Below are positions 1-6,148 of a stretch of 6,196 nt of DNA, piece by piece; positions within the stretch are counted from its first letter, which is position 1; every line of letters starts with the position of its first letter. Both the position numbers and the translations under genes were made by a program. The notes below the pieces were generated by a model. That model was not told the DNA's origin. It worked only from the letters and a program-made list of their open reading frames with translations, and ran no database searches. The stretch is from Ignavibacteria bacterium (GTDB lineage: Bacteria > Bacteroidota > Ignavibacteria > Tepidaquicellales > OLB5): NCBI GenBank assembly GCA_027492415.1, contig JAPUEV010000335.1, positions 1 through 6,196 of the forward strand, in the 5' to 3' direction.

Positions 1-946
1 GTGCATATGCGCTGTATATTTCAATATCATCTCGGTCACTGGGATAGTCATCTGCAGACCTGCTTTTCTCATTCAAATATTTTTCAGAGTCATCCGGCCT
101 GTTCAGGCTTAAGCTTATTTCTGTTAAGGAATATAAAATATCGCTGGGATAGTGTATGATGTAATCTTTAAATGGCTTTGGATTCTTTGTTACTATCTCG
201 TATCGCTTAAGCAGGTATTTGTATGCTTCTTCATTGCTTGCTTTTGCCATAGCAGAAAGCTCCTTTACTCTGTAGTATGAATCCAGTGCGCGGGTACTTT
301 TTGCATTTAGTGGAGATTCCATTTCGCGCCTGCTTACCAGGCTTTCTATCATTTCTTCATGAACATTACCCCTGTTCAGCCCGTAACTTCTGAAGCTGTG
401 CAGCAGGCTGCCTGCCATATTGCTGTAAATGAACATATTAATGATCTTATCTGCAGTTTCATTAACTTCATTATATATTTTTTCTGCCCGCAGCGTTTGT
501 ATATCTTCTTTTGGTATTATTATCTTTTCCATATCAAGCAACTGCACCAGGTAACCGAACCGTTCATGCTCTCTGGCGATTTCTTTTGCTTTTGCAATTG
601 TCTTAAAATATTTTTGGTACATTGCCTTACGGAACAATATGTAACATTCTGATATCAGGCTGTGTATCTGCCCGTCAATATTTTTGGCTGAGTGGTAGGA
701 GACCAGTGATTTTATTACTAAATTATAAAGATGGTTCTTATTGAAAGCAAGATTCTTAATGAACTTTTCGTTCTTATACTCTGACTTTATGTTTTCTTCA
801 TTATATATTTTTTGTTTTTCCAGTGCTTTAAAAAGCCGTGTATAGATTTTATCGCCTTTCTGAAGCTTAGAGCTCAATGTAAAATATCTTTTTTCATTTT
901 TGTTCATTGAGTGGATTAACTCATGGACATCACTTGATTGCTTCAT
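1..946 (-). CDS. Helix-rich hypothetical protein, C-terminus cut by window edge
   Basis: The minus strand is open from the ATG at 946-944 to the window edge, giving 315 visible residues without a stop; the 3' end is missing. An in-frame TAG at 955-953 blocks any longer start. A later Met (residue 14) is possible but would remove part of the conserved-looking block ELIHSMNKNEKRYF (residues 9-22). I see no signal peptide and no membrane segment. The protein is rich in Lys, Glu, Tyr and Leu and reads as successive amphipathic helices, for example residues 55-85, 95-140, 150-185 and 222-255, suggesting a TPR-like or other all-alpha solenoid. From memory, similar proteins with an N-terminal 'NEKRYF' block recur in Ignavibacteria and other Bacteroidota without known function; no search was run. 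It is divergent from the secreted propeller gene and separated from it by 181 bp. Role: probably cytoplasmic, possibly protein-protein interaction; no enzyme motif is visible. Confidence 0.85.
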   Translation of the reverse strand, partial: MKQSSDVHELIHSMNKNEKRYFTLSSKLQKGDKIYTRLFKALEKQKIYNEENIKSEYKNEKFIKNLAFNKNHLYNLVIKSLVSYHSAKNIDGQIHSLISECYILFRKAMYQKYFKTIAKAKEIAREHERFGYLVQLLDMEKIIIPKEDIQTLRAEKIYNEVNETADKIINMFIYSNMAGSLLHSFRSYGLNRGNVHEEMIESLVSRREMESPLNAKSTRALDSYYRVKELSAMAKASNEEAYKYLLKRYEIVTKNPKPFKDYIIHYPSDILYSLTEISLSLNRPDDSEKYLNEKSRSADDYPSDRDDIEIYSAYA

Positions 947-1060
947 AGAAACCTAATCTATTTGCTTTAATTAGTTGAAATTAAACTTATTTAATAAATA
1001 TAACAAAATATTTCGTAAAATGGGAATCTAATATAATATCATTAATAGTAATAGGGAGTA

Positions 1061-1088
1061 TTGCTCTAATTCAATATATTTAGCTTAA
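1061..1088 (+). promoter_or_regulatory. Weak candidate promoter for the secreted propeller gene
   Basis: TTG at 1061-1063 is followed 17 nt later by TAGCTTAA at 1081-1088, a partial match to the Bacteroidota -33 TTG / -7 TAnnTTTG pattern (the last two bases differ). It would place a transcription start near 1095, about 30 nt before the ATG. The divergent 947-1127 spacer is very AT-rich, so a chance match is quite possible. For the minus-strand gene the best I find is TAAGTTTA (989-982, minus) with TTG at 1006-1004, but the 14-nt spacing is too short and I do not call it. Confidence 0.25.
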
Positions 1089-1127
1089 TATTAATTTTAT
1101 AAAAAAATATAGAAACGGGTACACCTG

Positions 1128-2936
1128 ATGTTAAATTATTTAAAGTATATAAAGCCCTCTTTAACCGCAGTAATTTTATTGTTCATTTTGTTTTCATCAA
1201 ACATTAAACTGAAATCACAGACCTTTACGAAAGTAACCGCAGGCTCATTTGTAAATGATGGCGGGGCATCGCGAAGTGTTAATTTTGTTGATTACGATAA
1301 TGACGGAGATCTTGACCTTTATGTCAGCAACGGTAAGCGTTATGGCCAGGTAAGCTTTTTATACAGGAATGAAGGCGGAGAATTTACTCGGTTATTTAAT
1401 ACCACACCATTTAATGACAGCCTGCCTTTTGACGGCTCAAGCTGGGCCGATTTTGATAATGACGGAAATATTGATATGTGTACAGTCACATGGTATGATT
1501 CCATCAGCGTGCTTTATAAAAATACAGGCTCAGGTGCTTTTACATTCCTTGGTTCCAGCCCAATTGTTACCGATCGCGGCTTTTCTGAGACCTGCAGCTG
1601 GGGTGATTATGATAAGGACGGGCTTGTTGACCTGTTTGTTACTAACAGCAAAGCATCAAATTCACGTAACAGGCTTTACAAAAACATGGGAGGCGGTAAT
1701 TTTACCAGGATAGATTCAGGCGCTATCTTCCTGGATATCGGTTTGCTTTCACGCAATATCAACTGGGTGGATATTGACGGCGACAGGGATCTTGATATCT
1801 TTGTTGCAAATGAATCCGGTTCTGCCGATTACATGTATAAAAATAACGGTAACGGTTTCTTTACCAAAATTACGGGTATAGCACCAACTACAAGCGGCGG
1901 CATTTCATGGAGCTCCAGCTGGGGAGATTATGATAATGACGGTGACCAGGACCTCTTTGTAGCAAACAATGAAAACCAGAAAAATTTTCTTTTCAGAAAT
2001 GACGGCAGTTTTAACTTTACACGAATATTAAATGATACAATAGTAAGTGAAAACGGTTATTTTGCCTGCTCCGGCTGGGGAGATTATGATAATGACGGCG
2101 ATCTTGATATGTTTGTTACACAGGCTTACGGCCCCGGAGCTCAGCAGCTTGCCAACTGCCTTTACAAAAATAAGCTTATGGAAACCGGCACCCCTGCCTT
2201 TGAAAAAATAACCGGTGATATAATTGTAAATGATCTAGGCTTTTCCTACGGCTTTGCCTGGGCTGACTGGGATGCAGATGGTGACCTGGATCTTTTTACA
2301 GCAAGGACTTTCAACGAAAATCAAAATAATGCCGCTTATTTAAATAATGGTAACGCCAATAAATGGATCGAAATAAAATTGACCGGAAATGCAACCAATC
2401 GCTCGGCAATCGGGTCTAATGTAAAGGTAAGGGCAGTTATCAACGGGAATCCCGTATGGCTTACAAGAACGGTTGAAGGACAATCAGGATATTGCGGGCA
2501 GAATCTTGACCTGCATTTCGGGCTTGGCAATGCTTCATCAATTGACAGCATTAAAGTAGAGTGGCTCTCAGGAGCAACAGAATATTACACCGGTGTGCAG
2601 CTTAACCAGGTGATAAGGATAGTAGAAGGAACAGGTGTAATTGGCATTCAGACAAATTCAAATGAAATTCCTGAAGGCTTTAACCTGCACCAGAATTATC
2701 CCAACCCGTTCAACCCCGTAACTAATATCAGGTTTGATATTCCCGAACCCGGGAATACAAAGCTTGAAGTTTATGATTCATCAGGTAAGCTTGTTGCTTC
2801 ACTTTTGAACAGCAGGCTGAATGCAGGTAAGTATGAAGCCAGGTGGAATGCAGTGAATTTTTCAAGCGGTATATATTTTTATAAGCTGAGCTCAGGCAAA
2901 TTCACTGAAACATTGAAGCTGGTGTTGGTAAAGTAA
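1128..2936 (+). CDS. Secreted FG-GAP/VCBS beta-propeller protein with ASPIC/UnbV domain and T9SS type A sorting tail
   Basis: This 602-residue exported protein starts with a signal peptide (hydrophobic core about residues 12-24, likely cleavage S30|Q31). Seven calcium-binding-type acidic loops of the form DxDxDGDxD follow, starting at D55, D108, D160, D215, D267, D319 and D380. Spacing is 52-61 residues, as expected for a complete seven-bladed integrin-alpha-like propeller (FG-GAP/VCBS family). Residues about 412-500 match the ASPIC/UnbV domain (GSNVKVRA, EGQSGYCGQ, DLHFGLG, IKVEWLSG). Residues about 516-602 form a T9SS type A sorting domain (NYPNPFNP at 523-530, SSGIYFYKL, ending LKLVLVK), which directs outer-membrane passage and usually anchoring or release at the cell surface. 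Loops 2 and 3 are slightly degenerate (N114; L166-V167). Family knowledge suggests Ca2+-stabilised adhesion or ligand binding rather than catalysis; the ligand is unknown. The ATG is the only start giving a full signal peptide. No strong Shine-Dalgarno is present. Confidence 0.93.
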   Translation: MLNYLKYIKPSLTAVILLFILFSSNIKLKSQTFTKVTAGSFVNDGGASRSVNFVDYDNDGDLDLYVSNGKRYGQVSFLYRNEGGEFTRLFNTTPFNDSLPFDGSSWADFDNDGNIDMCTVTWYDSISVLYKNTGSGAFTFLGSSPIVTDRGFSETCSWGDYDKDGLVDLFVTNSKASNSRNRLYKNMGGGNFTRIDSGAIFLDIGLLSRNINWVDIDGDRDLDIFVANESGSADYMYKNNGNGFFTKITGIAPTTSGGISWSSSWGDYDNDGDQDLFVANNENQKNFLFRNDGSFNFTRILNDTIVSENGYFACSGWGDYDNDGDLDMFVTQAYGPGAQQLANCLYKNKLMETGTPAFEKITGDIIVNDLGFSYGFAWADWDADGDLDLFTARTFNENQNNAAYLNNGNANKWIEIKLTGNATNRSAIGSNVKVRAVINGNPVWLTRTVEGQSGYCGQNLDLHFGLGNASSIDSIKVEWLSGATEYYTGVQLNQVIRIVEGTGVIGIQTNSNEIPEGFNLHQNYPNPFNPVTNIRFDIPEPGNTKLEVYDSSGKLVASLLNSRLNAGKYEARWNAVNFSSGIYFYKLSSGKFTETLKLVLVK

Positions 2937-2937
2937 T

Positions 2938-2969
2938 ATTTTATTTGCATTTGTAATAAAAAATAAAAT
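2938..2969 (+). terminator. Possible AT-only hairpin terminator after propeller gene
   Basis: ATTTTATTT (2938-2946) is a perfect 9-bp inverted repeat of AAATAAAAT (2961-2969) with a 14-nt loop, beginning two bases after the stop codon. The stem contains no G-C pair and there is no clear U-run afterwards, so it may be only low-complexity AT sequence. The position is the main argument. Confidence 0.25.
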
Positions 2970-3073
2970 TTAATAAGAATAATAAGGTATTGAAATATAA
3001 GAAATTAAAAGCTTCATTTGTAAAATTTTCATCCAAATAATGTGCAATAAATAAATATACATAAGCAGTTATA

Positions 3074-3103
3074 TTGTTTATTATATAAAAAATTATATCT
3101 TTG
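3074..3103 (+). promoter_or_regulatory. Bacteroidota-type promoter in the long intergenic region
   Basis: TTG at 3074-3076 and TATCTTTG at 3096-3103 are separated by 19 nt. This fits the established Bacteroidota primary sigma factor pattern: -33 TTG/TTTG, about 19 nt, -7 TAnnTTTG, with every defined base of the -7 box present. The expected transcription start is about 3108-3111, pointing rightwards. The next gene start is at 3616, so the promoter serves either a small non-coding RNA or a roughly 505-nt leader for the DUF5916 gene. It is by far the best promoter match I found in the window. Confidence 0.55.
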
Positions 3104-3109
3104 TAACTT

Positions 3110-3300
3110 TAGTCCTTCATATTTCTGATAATCCTGTTTTATATTAAGGCAAGCACGTATTTCGGCAGAATTTATTTTCTGTTTAAATGTATATAACACA
3201 TAGAAATAAATTGCAATTTTTCTGCAGAGTCACACTTTCAGTTTTTATTGGTCTAATTTAAGATATAGCAGGAAAATAACTGTAGAATAATTTTTAAAAA
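3110..3300 (+). ncRNA. Candidate small non-coding RNA (unassigned family)
   Basis: This segment begins where the promoter at 3074-3103 should start transcription and has no ORF. Bases 3132-3147 can pair with 3258-3273 (14 of 16 positions, including TCCTG/CAGGA, one G-U pair and two mismatches), closing about 110 nt. Inside it, GCAG (3165-3168) pairs with CTGC (3222-3225) and AATTTATTT (3169-3177) pairs with AAATAAATT (3204-3212). CT (3179-3180) pairs with AG (3202-3203), and ATGT (3187-3190) can close an apical loop with ACAT (3198-3201). A long irregular rod of about 140-190 nt is loosely 6S-like in outline, but I do not recognise any family. AT-rich sequence forms such pairs easily, and no clear terminator follows; the right end is a guess. 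It may instead be part of the DUF5916 leader. Confidence 0.3.
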
Positions 3301-3390
3301 CATCATTTAAACTAAACCTTTTTAAAACAGGAAGCATCAAAAGAGAAATTCAGAAAAGTAACAATCTGGATCTCCTTCTGGAAAAGAATG

Positions 3391-3540
3391 AAAGAGCAGT
3401 GCGATTGGGCGACGCTTGTTTTGAGGGCTCAAGCGTGAAGGCAACTTAGTTAAAAGTAGGCTGCCGCCTGTCTCTAAAATTGTAACCTATATTTGACCCA
3501 TAGGCAATTTTTTTTGAGACAGGCATCGCACAAGCTCTTT
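3391..3540. repeat. MITE-like or structured-RNA element with nested inverted repeats
   Basis: The ends form an imperfect inverted repeat: AAAGAGC (3391-3397) pairs with GCTCTTT (3534-3540), and GTGCGAT (3399-3405) with ATCGCAC (3525-3531), with a 1x2 internal loop between them. Three hairpins fill the inside. Hairpin 1 is ACGCTTG (3412-3418) with CAAGCGT (3430-3436). Hairpin 2 is GGCA-CTTA (3440-3448) with TAGG-TGCC (3457-3465), containing a 1x1 mismatch and one G-U pair. Hairpin 3 is GCCTGTCTC (3466-3474) with GAGACAGGC (3516-3524), extended inward by 3476-3482/3505-3511 and 3486-3490/3500-3504. Hairpins 2 and 3 and the closing stem abut without linkers, giving a compact four-way junction. 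GC is 42 of 80 in 3391-3470, well above the flanks. No transposase is present and no target-site duplication is obvious. It could be a non-autonomous mobile element, a structured RNA or a leader element. Confidence 0.5.
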
Positions 3541-3615
3541 TATATTTTTAACCGCATTGCAAATCAGAGCAGCATTCATTAATTAACTTCATTTAAAAAG
3601 GTTTATTTTTACCGC

Positions 3616-5718
3616 ATGAAAAATTATTTTACTAAAATATCATATATCCTGTTCTTTCTTTGCCTGTTCGGCGGATTGACCTCCTATTCTCAGACAAGCA
3701 AAGAAAATGCTGGCAATGATAAAACCTCTCCTGAAGTATCTTCTGCTCCAAGCATTGACGGAAAGATAATTGAAAGTGAATGGAAGGATGCGAAGGTATT
3801 CACTGATTTCTATATGATGATCCCTAAATCCGATAAGAAAGATTACGACAGTACAGTTGCATTTATCAAACAGACTAAGGATGCTATCTATATCGCTATT
3901 AAATACTGGCCGCGCGGAAAAATAATTAAGCAGTCATTAACCCGTGACAGAAGCACCGATGAGGAGAACGAGTTCTTCATTCTGCTTGATCTTGAGAATA
4001 AGAACAAGAACGGATATGTTTTTGTTGTAAGCTTTTTAAATAACCAGCGTGATGCTATTGTTTATAACCAGACTAACCAGTCATATGAGTGGGACTGGCA
4101 GTGGGAAAATAAAGTTACAATATTCAAAGAAGCTAAAGACGGCAAGCCCGGATACTGCGAAATGGAAATTAAAATTCCCGTTGAAAGGCTGCAGAACAAG
4201 AACAAAAAACAATTTGGCATTGATCTCCAGCTGTTTTCTTATACACCTGATGGCAACTATACATGGTATGCATTAACGCCAAACAGCGAGCTTCTGAATT
4301 TAAAAAGCCTTTATAAGTTCGATCTTACAACACCATTTGATGAAAAGCTGAATTTAAGGTTCAACCTTACACCGTTTGTTGTGGGCAGAAGCTTTAACAA
4401 TGATACTGCAAGGCTCAACTACGGCGGTGAATTTGCTATCAGTCTTGATAAACATAAGCTGAAAAGTACTTTCCATACTGATGAATCAACCCTTGAAGCT
4501 GACCCATTCAGGTTTGCATTCTATAACCGGCCTATTTTCCTTCAGGAAAAACGGCCATTCTTCAGCAAGGATCTTGATATCTACAGAACACCGGTAACGC
4601 TGTTCTATTCACGTGCAATTGATAAGATAGATTACGGTTTTAACTATACTTACCGGAGCGATAAATTCAAGATGGGTGCGCTCTATGTACAGGATACCCT
4701 GCCTTATGCAGAAAACTCAACCCGCCGTTTTGCTGTAGCGCGTCCTAACTTCAATTTCCAGGATTTCAACATAGGCGGGCTATTTATGTATAATTATAGC
4801 CAGCTTGACTCCATGAAAGAACAAATGGTAAGTGTGGATAGCAAGATCAACCTTCCTTCAAGGTTCAGGCTTATTACCCAGTTTGCCCGCAGCTTCCGCA
4901 CCTTTGATAACATTACAGATAATTCCCTTAAATCAAACAGCGGTAATATGTACAATGCTTACCTGTATTATGAGCAGAACAGCAATGGCGGTCCGTATAT
5001 GGATGCAAGCTATACAAGGTATGATTCAAATTTCAATGCGCTGACATTATTCAATAATTACGGCAATAATTATGATGAGATGAATATAAGCGGCGGCTAC
5101 CAGTTTGTAAATAATAATAAATATTTCAGCAATATTAACATTACTGCCGGTTATTACAGGTCTCATGAATTTTCCGAAAGCTTCAATTACCAGAACGGTG
5201 TCTTCGGGAACCTGTTCTATAAAGTTACCGGCTGGCTGAGCTTTTTCCACAGCTTAAATTTTGATAGACCCAATGACCATGACGCAATGGGTAATATTTT
5301 AACCAGGGATAATATCTTAACCGAGCATAACTTTAAAGTAGTGTTCGGCAATAATTCATTCTCAGCGGGCTTTTACGGCGGGAGGTATTTTGGAGATAAG
5401 CTGCTCAATCCCTATGCTTCTGTAGATCTTGCGTTCTTCGGGAAGCTGAGGCTTGGAGCTAATTACAATTACGTAAAACAGGGTGAAGAGCCTGATAGAA
5501 CGATTTATAATATAAAGCTTGATTACAAGATAATGGATAAATTATTCCTGAGGGCATATTACCAGCGTGATACTTTCAGCAAAAAAGCTCTGCTTAACAC
5601 AATGCTGCAGTATGAATTCTTCGGCGGAAGCAGCGTGTATCTGGTATTAAATCTTGATGGCGACCGCCTTGAATATACAAGGAGATATTTCAAGGTTAGC
5701 TATGAATTCAATTTTTAA
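3616..5718 (+). CDS. CBM9-like domain / DUF5916 outer-membrane beta-barrel protein
   Basis: This 700-residue protein opens with a signal peptide (hydrophobic residues about 10-20, likely cleavage S25|Q26). Residues about 45-235 resemble the carbohydrate-binding family 9-like fold (IDGKIIESEWKDA at 47-59, then DAIYIAIKY at 89-97 and the FFILLDLENKNKNGYVF strand pair). From about 245 to the end it matches the DUF5916 family: a LEADP block (293-297) followed by the hallmark EKRPFF (311-316), LFYSRAID (329-336), many alternating aromatic beta-strands, and a C-terminal YEFNF ending in Phe, the usual outer-membrane beta-signal. No catalytic motif is visible. Family members are predicted outer-membrane barrels with a binding domain, and their substrate is not established; 700 residues is at the shorter side of the range I expect. 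The loop before LEADP lacks the commoner NPDFGQ-type sequence. The only Met giving a full signal peptide is the annotated start. The neighbour downstream is another exported protein, 73 bp away. Confidence 0.9.
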   Translation: MKNYFTKISYILFFLCLFGGLTSYSQTSKENAGNDKTSPEVSSAPSIDGKIIESEWKDAKVFTDFYMMIPKSDKKDYDSTVAFIKQTKDAIYIAIKYWPRGKIIKQSLTRDRSTDEENEFFILLDLENKNKNGYVFVVSFLNNQRDAIVYNQTNQSYEWDWQWENKVTIFKEAKDGKPGYCEMEIKIPVERLQNKNKKQFGIDLQLFSYTPDGNYTWYALTPNSELLNLKSLYKFDLTTPFDEKLNLRFNLTPFVVGRSFNNDTARLNYGGEFAISLDKHKLKSTFHTDESTLEADPFRFAFYNRPIFLQEKRPFFSKDLDIYRTPVTLFYSRAIDKIDYGFNYTYRSDKFKMGALYVQDTLPYAENSTRRFAVARPNFNFQDFNIGGLFMYNYSQLDSMKEQMVSVDSKINLPSRFRLITQFARSFRTFDNITDNSLKSNSGNMYNAYLYYEQNSNGGPYMDASYTRYDSNFNALTLFNNYGNNYDEMNISGGYQFVNNNKYFSNINITAGYYRSHEFSESFNYQNGVFGNLFYKVTGWLSFFHSLNFDRPNDHDAMGNILTRDNILTEHNFKVVFGNNSFSAGFYGGRYFGDKLLNPYASVDLAFFGKLRLGANYNYVKQGEEPDRTIYNIKLDYKIMDKLFLRAYYQRDTFSKKALLNTMLQYEFFGGSSVYLVLNLDGDRLEYTRRYFKVSYEFNF

Positions 5719-5720
5719 TT

Positions 5721-5739
5721 ATATTTAATAAATATTTTT
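5721..5739 (+). terminator. Weak AT hairpin after DUF5916 gene
   Basis: ATATTT (5721-5726) and AAATAT (5730-5735) form a 6-bp all-AT stem with a 3-nt loop, followed by TTTT (5736-5739), two bases after the stop codon. The stem is thermodynamically weak, so readthrough into the small exported-protein gene is likely if this acts at all. Confidence 0.2.
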
Positions 5740-5791
5740 CTAAAACAAAGTTTAATTAACATTCTTTTCCAAAAAATTTAAATGAACAGCT

Positions 5792-6148
5792 ATGCAAAAA
5801 GTTCTCTTTGCAGCACTTGTTTTTGCCCTTCATAGCTTCTTCTTCGGGTCTTTTTTACATGCAGGCCAGGATTGTACTGAGCCGCAAAAGCTTAAATACG
5901 AATACAAGATCGAAACAGATCTTACCACTGAGAAATTTTCAGATGTGTTCTGTGACCGCTTAAGCACAAAACATAACTGGAAAAAACTGGGTACCCAGGT
6001 TAGTGCGGATGAAACATATACAAGCAAGTTTAAATTTAAAGATGATAACCAGATGCCGTGGGAGTGTGAGGTTGTCATTCATAAAGATAACGAGGATACA
6101 AGAAAAATGGATGTCCTTATGACTATGAGCCCTAAGATTGAAAGCTGA
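5792..6148 (+). CDS. Small exported protein of unknown function
   Basis: This 118-residue protein has a clear N-terminal signal peptide: a Lys at position 3, a hydrophobic stretch over about residues 5-22, and likely cleavage after A24 or G25, the latter leaving Gln at the mature N-terminus. The mature part is about 93 residues, hydrophilic and lysine/aspartate-rich, with three cysteines (C28, C54, C92). Alternating polar/hydrophobic runs (LKYEYKIETDL, YTSKFKFKDD, WECEVVIHKD, KMDVLMTMSP) suggest a small beta-rich fold. C28 lies four residues after the A24 cleavage site and lacks a lipobox, so it is not a lipoprotein. I recognise no family. It follows the DUF5916 gene by 73 bp on the same strand, so co-transcription is possible. 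An ATG at 5781 is in another frame and soon stops, so 5792 is the start; there is no Shine-Dalgarno, as is usual in Bacteroidota. Confidence 0.8.
   Translation: MQKVLFAALVFALHSFFFGSFLHAGQDCTEPQKLKYEYKIETDLTTEKFSDVFCDRLSTKHNWKKLGTQVSADETYTSKFKFKDDNQMPWECEVVIHKDNEDTRKMDVLMTMSPKIES

Larger units (their letters stand above)
2937..3615. other. Long gene-free intergenic region with promoter and structured elements
   Basis: No credible protein gene lies in these 679 bp; short ATG frames on both strands stop within a few codons to about 30 codons. From left to right it holds an AT-only hairpin just after the propeller gene (2938-2969), a very good Bacteroidota-type promoter (3074-3103), a segment with long-range and local pairing (about 3110-3300), an unremarkable AT-rich stretch (3301-3388), a GC-richer element with nested inverted repeats (3391-3540), and 75 bp leading to the DUF5916 start in which I see only weak promoter-like matches. 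The length and organisation are unusual next to the 73-bp and 181-bp gaps elsewhere in the window. Confidence 0.8.

Noticed and set aside
359..652. Plus-strand open frame of 97 codons with hydrophobic stretches
   Set aside because: It lies antisense within the 315-codon minus-strand gene, has an unnatural composition (runs of Phe/Cys/Tyr), and has no ribosome binding site or homology that I recognise.
982..1008. Promoter for the minus-strand gene (TTG and TAAGTTTA)
   Set aside because: The spacing is only 14 nt instead of about 19, and the final G of the -7 box is missing; it is likely chance in AT-rich DNA.
2336..2551. Minus-strand frame of 71 codons
   Set aside because: It is fully antisense to the ASPIC/UnbV-coding part of the secreted protein, whose domain match is clear.
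3466..3524. Simple bidirectional rho-independent terminator
   Set aside because: The T-run (3508-3515) lies inside the stem rather than after it, and the hairpin sits far from the ends of both neighbouring genes.
3391..3540. Integron attC site or IS200/IS605-type end
   Set aside because: The R''/R' core sites (RYYYAAC/GTTRRRY) are not placed at the ends, the fold is a multi-branch junction rather than a single imperfect hairpin, and no integrase or TnpA is present.
3449..3540. Minus-strand frame of about 26 codons starting with ATG at 3526-3524
   Set aside because: It spans the inverted-repeat element and ends at a TAA within hairpin 2. There is no support beyond being open, and the structure explains the sequence better.
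2937..3615. CRISPR array or tRNA in the long gap
   Set aside because: There are no regularly spaced direct repeats, and no tRNA cloverleaf with a GGTTCGAAT-like T-arm or a CCA end was found on either strand.
5830..6078. Minus-strand frame of 82 codons
   Set aside because: It is antisense to the small exported-protein gene. The plus strand has a proper signal peptide and a natural composition; the minus frame does not.
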